This document shows positions 61,021 to 64,000 of a stretch of 64,000 bases of DNA, piece by piece; positions within the stretch are counted from its first letter, which is position 1, and each line of letters opens with the position of its first letter. The stretch lies in NCBI RefSeq assembly GCF_030936135.1, contig NC_082637.1, forward strand, positions 4,911,001-4,975,000, in the 5' to 3' direction. This DNA is from Gavia stellata. Its lineage: Eukaryota; Chordata; Aves; Gaviiformes; Gaviidae. The position numbers were made by a program, and so were the translations under genes. Below the pieces are notes generated by a model, which saw only the letters and a list, made by a program, of their open reading frames with translations, did not search any database and had not been told where the DNA came from.

Positions 61021-61064
61021 AATAAAAGTTTCCGTGTAAAAAGGCTTGTATATTCTGTAATAAA
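61021..61064 (+). terminator. ATP5F1A: Polyadenylation signals of ATP5F1A
   Basis: Two AATAAA hexamers, 61021-61026 and 61059-61064, about 105 and 145 bases after the stop codon. They imply a short 3' UTR and cleavage at about 61045 or 61080. Confidence 0.8.
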
Positions 61065-61084
61065 TTATTGCTACCTGAGCAACA

Positions 61085-63560
61085 CATGCCTTTAAAAACA
61101 CAAAGTTAAACTCCCCTGGACACATGCTTGCTGAAGGAGCTCTGAAAAATCAAGGGACATCTTAACTGTTGGGTGGATCAAACTCCCCGTACAAGAACGA
61201 GTAGGGGCAGCAGTTGGGTTCTGTGGCTGAGACTGCAGTTCCCATCATGACGGTGCCGAGGGCCGCTCTTGCGGTTTTTGTTCTTGTCGCTAGGCAGCTG
61301 ATCTCGGAGAAGAGCATACAACTGGGGAAGCAGTTTAAGCTCTCTCTTCACGAGCAGTAACTAATTGGACCTCACAGTATTCTCTAACTGTCTGATGCTG
61401 TGACAGGATTTCTTAGAATAGCTGCCTTGACCCATCCTGGTGCCTGGCTTTCAGAAGACGAGTTCTTTCAGAACTGACTGTCCTTGTGTGTCAAGGCAAG
61501 GGCACGTTTAGCTGTTACAGTAGTAACTGCTAGAGACTTAAATGCCACCATCCTCTGTAGCTGGCTCCAGTTCTGTCAACAAACGGTCTGCAATCGTTAG
61601 TGGTTTGTGGGGAGGTTACATACCAGAGCATCTCTTTCATTTCCTTACTTTTCTGCATGCTGTGTGAGGTACAAGACTCCCCAGTGTTAAACTTGAGTAT
61701 GGGATTGTGGGAGCGTTCGGTTCCATCCTTGGCTCTGCCTGTGCTGTGATGCTGAAGGGGGTACTTGCACACTAACCCAGTTTGAGGTCGCTCCACTTGG
61801 TGTGGTGTATTCAGCTTTACCTGGTATGCTGGAACGTGGTCCTTAATCCTCTGTGAGCCTCTGCTCCACGGTTACCTGTGATCAGGACTTCCCATGGGGG
61901 CTCTTTGCTCTGTCCCTGGTTAACTTCCTTCACAGGAGCATCCTGCCTCTGAGTTCAAACCCCCTGTGCTACAAGCAGCTGGGAACGCTTCATCCAAGCC
62001 TTTCATGCAGTTCCAGGCTGACAAGCTTCTCTATTAATTAATGGCTTGAGTGCTTTGAGAGTGTGAGCTCTGGCTTCTGCAGTACAGGAAAAAAAAATAA
62101 GCACTTATTTTTAGGCCAGAAGTGTCAAGACACTTCTCTGGGAAGAACCGGGATGTCAGAATAGTGCTGTGTTCCTGGAGGAGGGCTTCCTGGGGCGTTC
62201 CTTTTGTCTTTCAGAATCTTGTTTCTCCTGCAGCGGTGCCTGGGTGTGAAGGAATACTGCAGTGGAGCCTTTTTGCTCTGGCTGCCCTATGTCGCTTGTC
62301 CCTTCCAGGACAGCTTTTGCAGCTTGTGACTCTCTTCTTGCACAGTGACTAAGTCTGAGTTGTTTGTTGGTGTTGCTGTGCCATGTTTTATTTACATGCT
62401 GCTGTAGTTAGAAAGCACAGAGCTTAGGGCTGTCTTAGTCCAAAATTGCACAGAAATGTATTTGTTTCTGGTAACAGATAAATACTCTAAAGTTCTGATT
62501 TCTGCCCTGTTGCTGCTGTGACTTAGGAAGGTGGTAATTTCCTCATTAAAACACCTGAGAAATAGTGGTGATGGTGTGGATTCATGGTGAGGGTTTGTGC
62601 CCTCTCCTGGGGGGAGTGTGCACAGGGTCATCCCACTACATCAGCTGAAGAGCTGATTCAGAAAAATCACAGAAAGATCCCAGAAACATGTTATTTCAGC
62701 ATGGTGTCCTGTGACACCTGCTTGCGGTAACACCCGCTGTCTCTGCAGCTGATGCCAAAGCTGTGACGTGTGGCTGTTGCTGCGGGGCTGATGATGACGG
62801 TTGCATACGCTGCCCTGAGCTGCTGTGCCTTCATCCACGCTGCTCCATCCTGCTCCCTTTCGGTCTCACCCCCCTCAGGCTTATCTGCCTGTCCTGAAGA
62901 GTGCTCTGCCAGAGCAGTCAGATCAGACGGAGAAAACTTGGAAATTTATTCCAGGATTTCCACTTCGGAGTTTTTTGTGTGCTTGCTGCTGGGCAGATGG
63001 CACCACAGCTGACAGATGTTCAGATGAGGTTGCTAAAACCTCTTCAAAGCTGTGACTGAAACCTTTCAGCTCTGAAGCACAGATGTGAAGCTACCTCTGC
63101 TCTTGGGGCACCCATGAACACTGAAAGAAAAATCCATACAAACCTGGTTTCTTCACTATAAACCTCAGAAATGTTTTCCAAGTGGCCTCAGGTCACTTAA
63201 TTAAGTGGAAAATGCCTTTTTTTTTTCATGTTACTGGACTGTTTTAGCTGTCCCCGTGTTAAGGGAGAGGCAGCAGGTTAGGGCAGCGGTTATGATTCAG
63301 GTTTTTTGGCACACAGTGTCCTATCTCATCTGCTTTCATCCTTTTTAAGAACCGCTCAGAGGTCGCTCACCAGCCTGGCGTCTCGGGCAGCAGCCCCTCA
63401 TCAGCTAAGGAGGAGAACGGGACCTGTGTTGTGGAACCTTCCCAAAATGCTCTGGCAACCTCTGGCCAAGCCAGGGCTGCAGGGGCACAGCCGGTCGTGA
63501 TGCTCACCCTCCGCTCCGTATTTCCTTCGTGAAACCCTGTGGGTCAATCGGGTTTGGCCA
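61085..63560. other. ATP5F1A-PSTPIP2 intergenic region
   Basis: No gene or repeat clearly recognised. At 61232-61250 a ZNF143-like motif overlaps the start of a 37-codon ORF (61247-61360). The remainder holds only unremarkable open frames on both strands. Confidence 0.55.
61232..61250 (+). promoter_or_regulatory. ZNF143/THAP11-like motif
   Basis: ACTGCAGTTCCCATCATGA resembles the full SBS motif ACTACAATTCCCAGAATGC, with four mismatches. It lies 160-190 bases beyond the ATP5F1A polyadenylation signals. It could mark a weak promoter. Confidence 0.35.
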
Positions 63561-63960
63561 TCACTAGTGGGTTTCTCCCCACGGTGCAGCGACAAGCGTG
63601 CCTCGCGTCCCCCCTCATCTCACCCATCTGCAGCAGCGCGCCCCGCTCCCCCAACCCGCGGAGACTCGGGGGCGCGCAGCGACGATCCACGCAGCGAGTG
63701 GGGTGGCTGTCACCGTGCTGCTGGCGGGGGGCGTGGGACTGGGTGGGGTCACCGCGCCACGGGGTGGGACTGGCGAGGTGGCGGCTGCGGCGGAGCGCGG
63801 AGGCAGCGGTGGCGGCGGCAGCATGCGGGAGGCACGGTTCAGGGACCACTTCTGGGTGAGAGGGGGTACGGTGGACCGGGGGGGGGGAGCGGGGTGGGAC
63901 CCAGCCGGACCCCGGGGGGGGTCACCCTTCTCTGGTCAGAGGCAGGCACTGGCTGTCCAA
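63560..63960 (+). promoter_or_regulatory. PSTPIP2: CpG island and promoter of PSTPIP2
   Basis: Strong local rise in GC and CpG surrounding the first coding exon at 63823. Contains GCG-repeat 5' UTR sequence (gcggctgcggcggagc) and a G run near 63881-63888. Confidence 0.65.
63823..63855 (+). CDS. PSTPIP2: PSTPIP2, first coding exon (gene continues beyond the window)
   Basis: ATG followed by REARFRDHFW and the donor 'tgg|gtgaga', phase 0. Human PSTPIP2 begins with a first exon of the same size and pattern (..LFKGNFW, then the F-BAR domain). The strand and position next to ATP5F1A agree with human 18q21.1. PSTPIP2 is an F-BAR protein that bends membranes and regulates actin in macrophages and the PEST-phosphatase pathway. 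Only eleven codons are visible, so the call rests on the short match, the CpG island and synteny. Confidence 0.75.
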
Positions 63961-64000
63961 AGAGCCGTGGCTTTGCAACATGCCCTACGCAGCCAAAATA

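Overview
The window is nuclear DNA of a bird. It has long AT-rich introns with canonical GT-AG splice sites, CpG islands at gene starts, a 5'-truncated CR1 LINE with a recognisable reverse-transcriptase tail, and a block of genes matching human 18q21.1 in reversed orientation. In birds this block lies on the sex chromosomes (ATP5F1A, formerly ATP5A1, is a classic Z/W gene pair). Intact HAUS1 and PSTPIP2 beside it, and very few young repeats, favour the Z copy over the W copy. That is an inference.

Layout, left to right. (1) 1-33 kb: ARK2N (C18orf25) on the minus strand. A probable non-coding first exon lies in a CpG island near 32.6 kb, the main coding exon is at 16406-17222, and an unexplained possible terminal coding exon is at 9505-9959. 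I did not find the conserved Arkadia-like C-terminal exons; they are probably left of the window. The rest is intron with a few very old SINE-like repeats. (2) 33.3-41.2 kb: intergenic, with one CR1 copy at 36826-37200. (3) 41.2-51.5 kb: HAUS1 on the minus strand, complete in 9 coding exons (286 codons). (4) 51.5-53.4 kb: the divergent HAUS1/ATP5F1A promoter region, with a ZNF143/THAP11-type site on the HAUS1 side and ETS and YY1 sites on the ATP5F1A side. (5) 53.4-61.1 kb: ATP5F1A on the plus strand, complete in 12 coding exons (553 codons) with all key nucleotide-binding residues. (6) 61.1-63.5 kb: intergenic, with a second ZNF143-like motif over a tiny ORF. (7) 63.6-64.0 kb: CpG island and first coding exon of PSTPIP2, which runs off the right edge.

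The genes do not form one pathway. They encode a mitochondrial ATP synthase subunit, a spindle augmin subunit, an Arkadia-like AMPK substrate and an F-BAR protein. They are linked by conserved synteny, and HAUS1/ATP5F1A are arranged head to head. I saw no prokaryotic-type system, CRISPR array, tRNA or rRNA. The least explained element is the 9.5-kb exon-like ORF.
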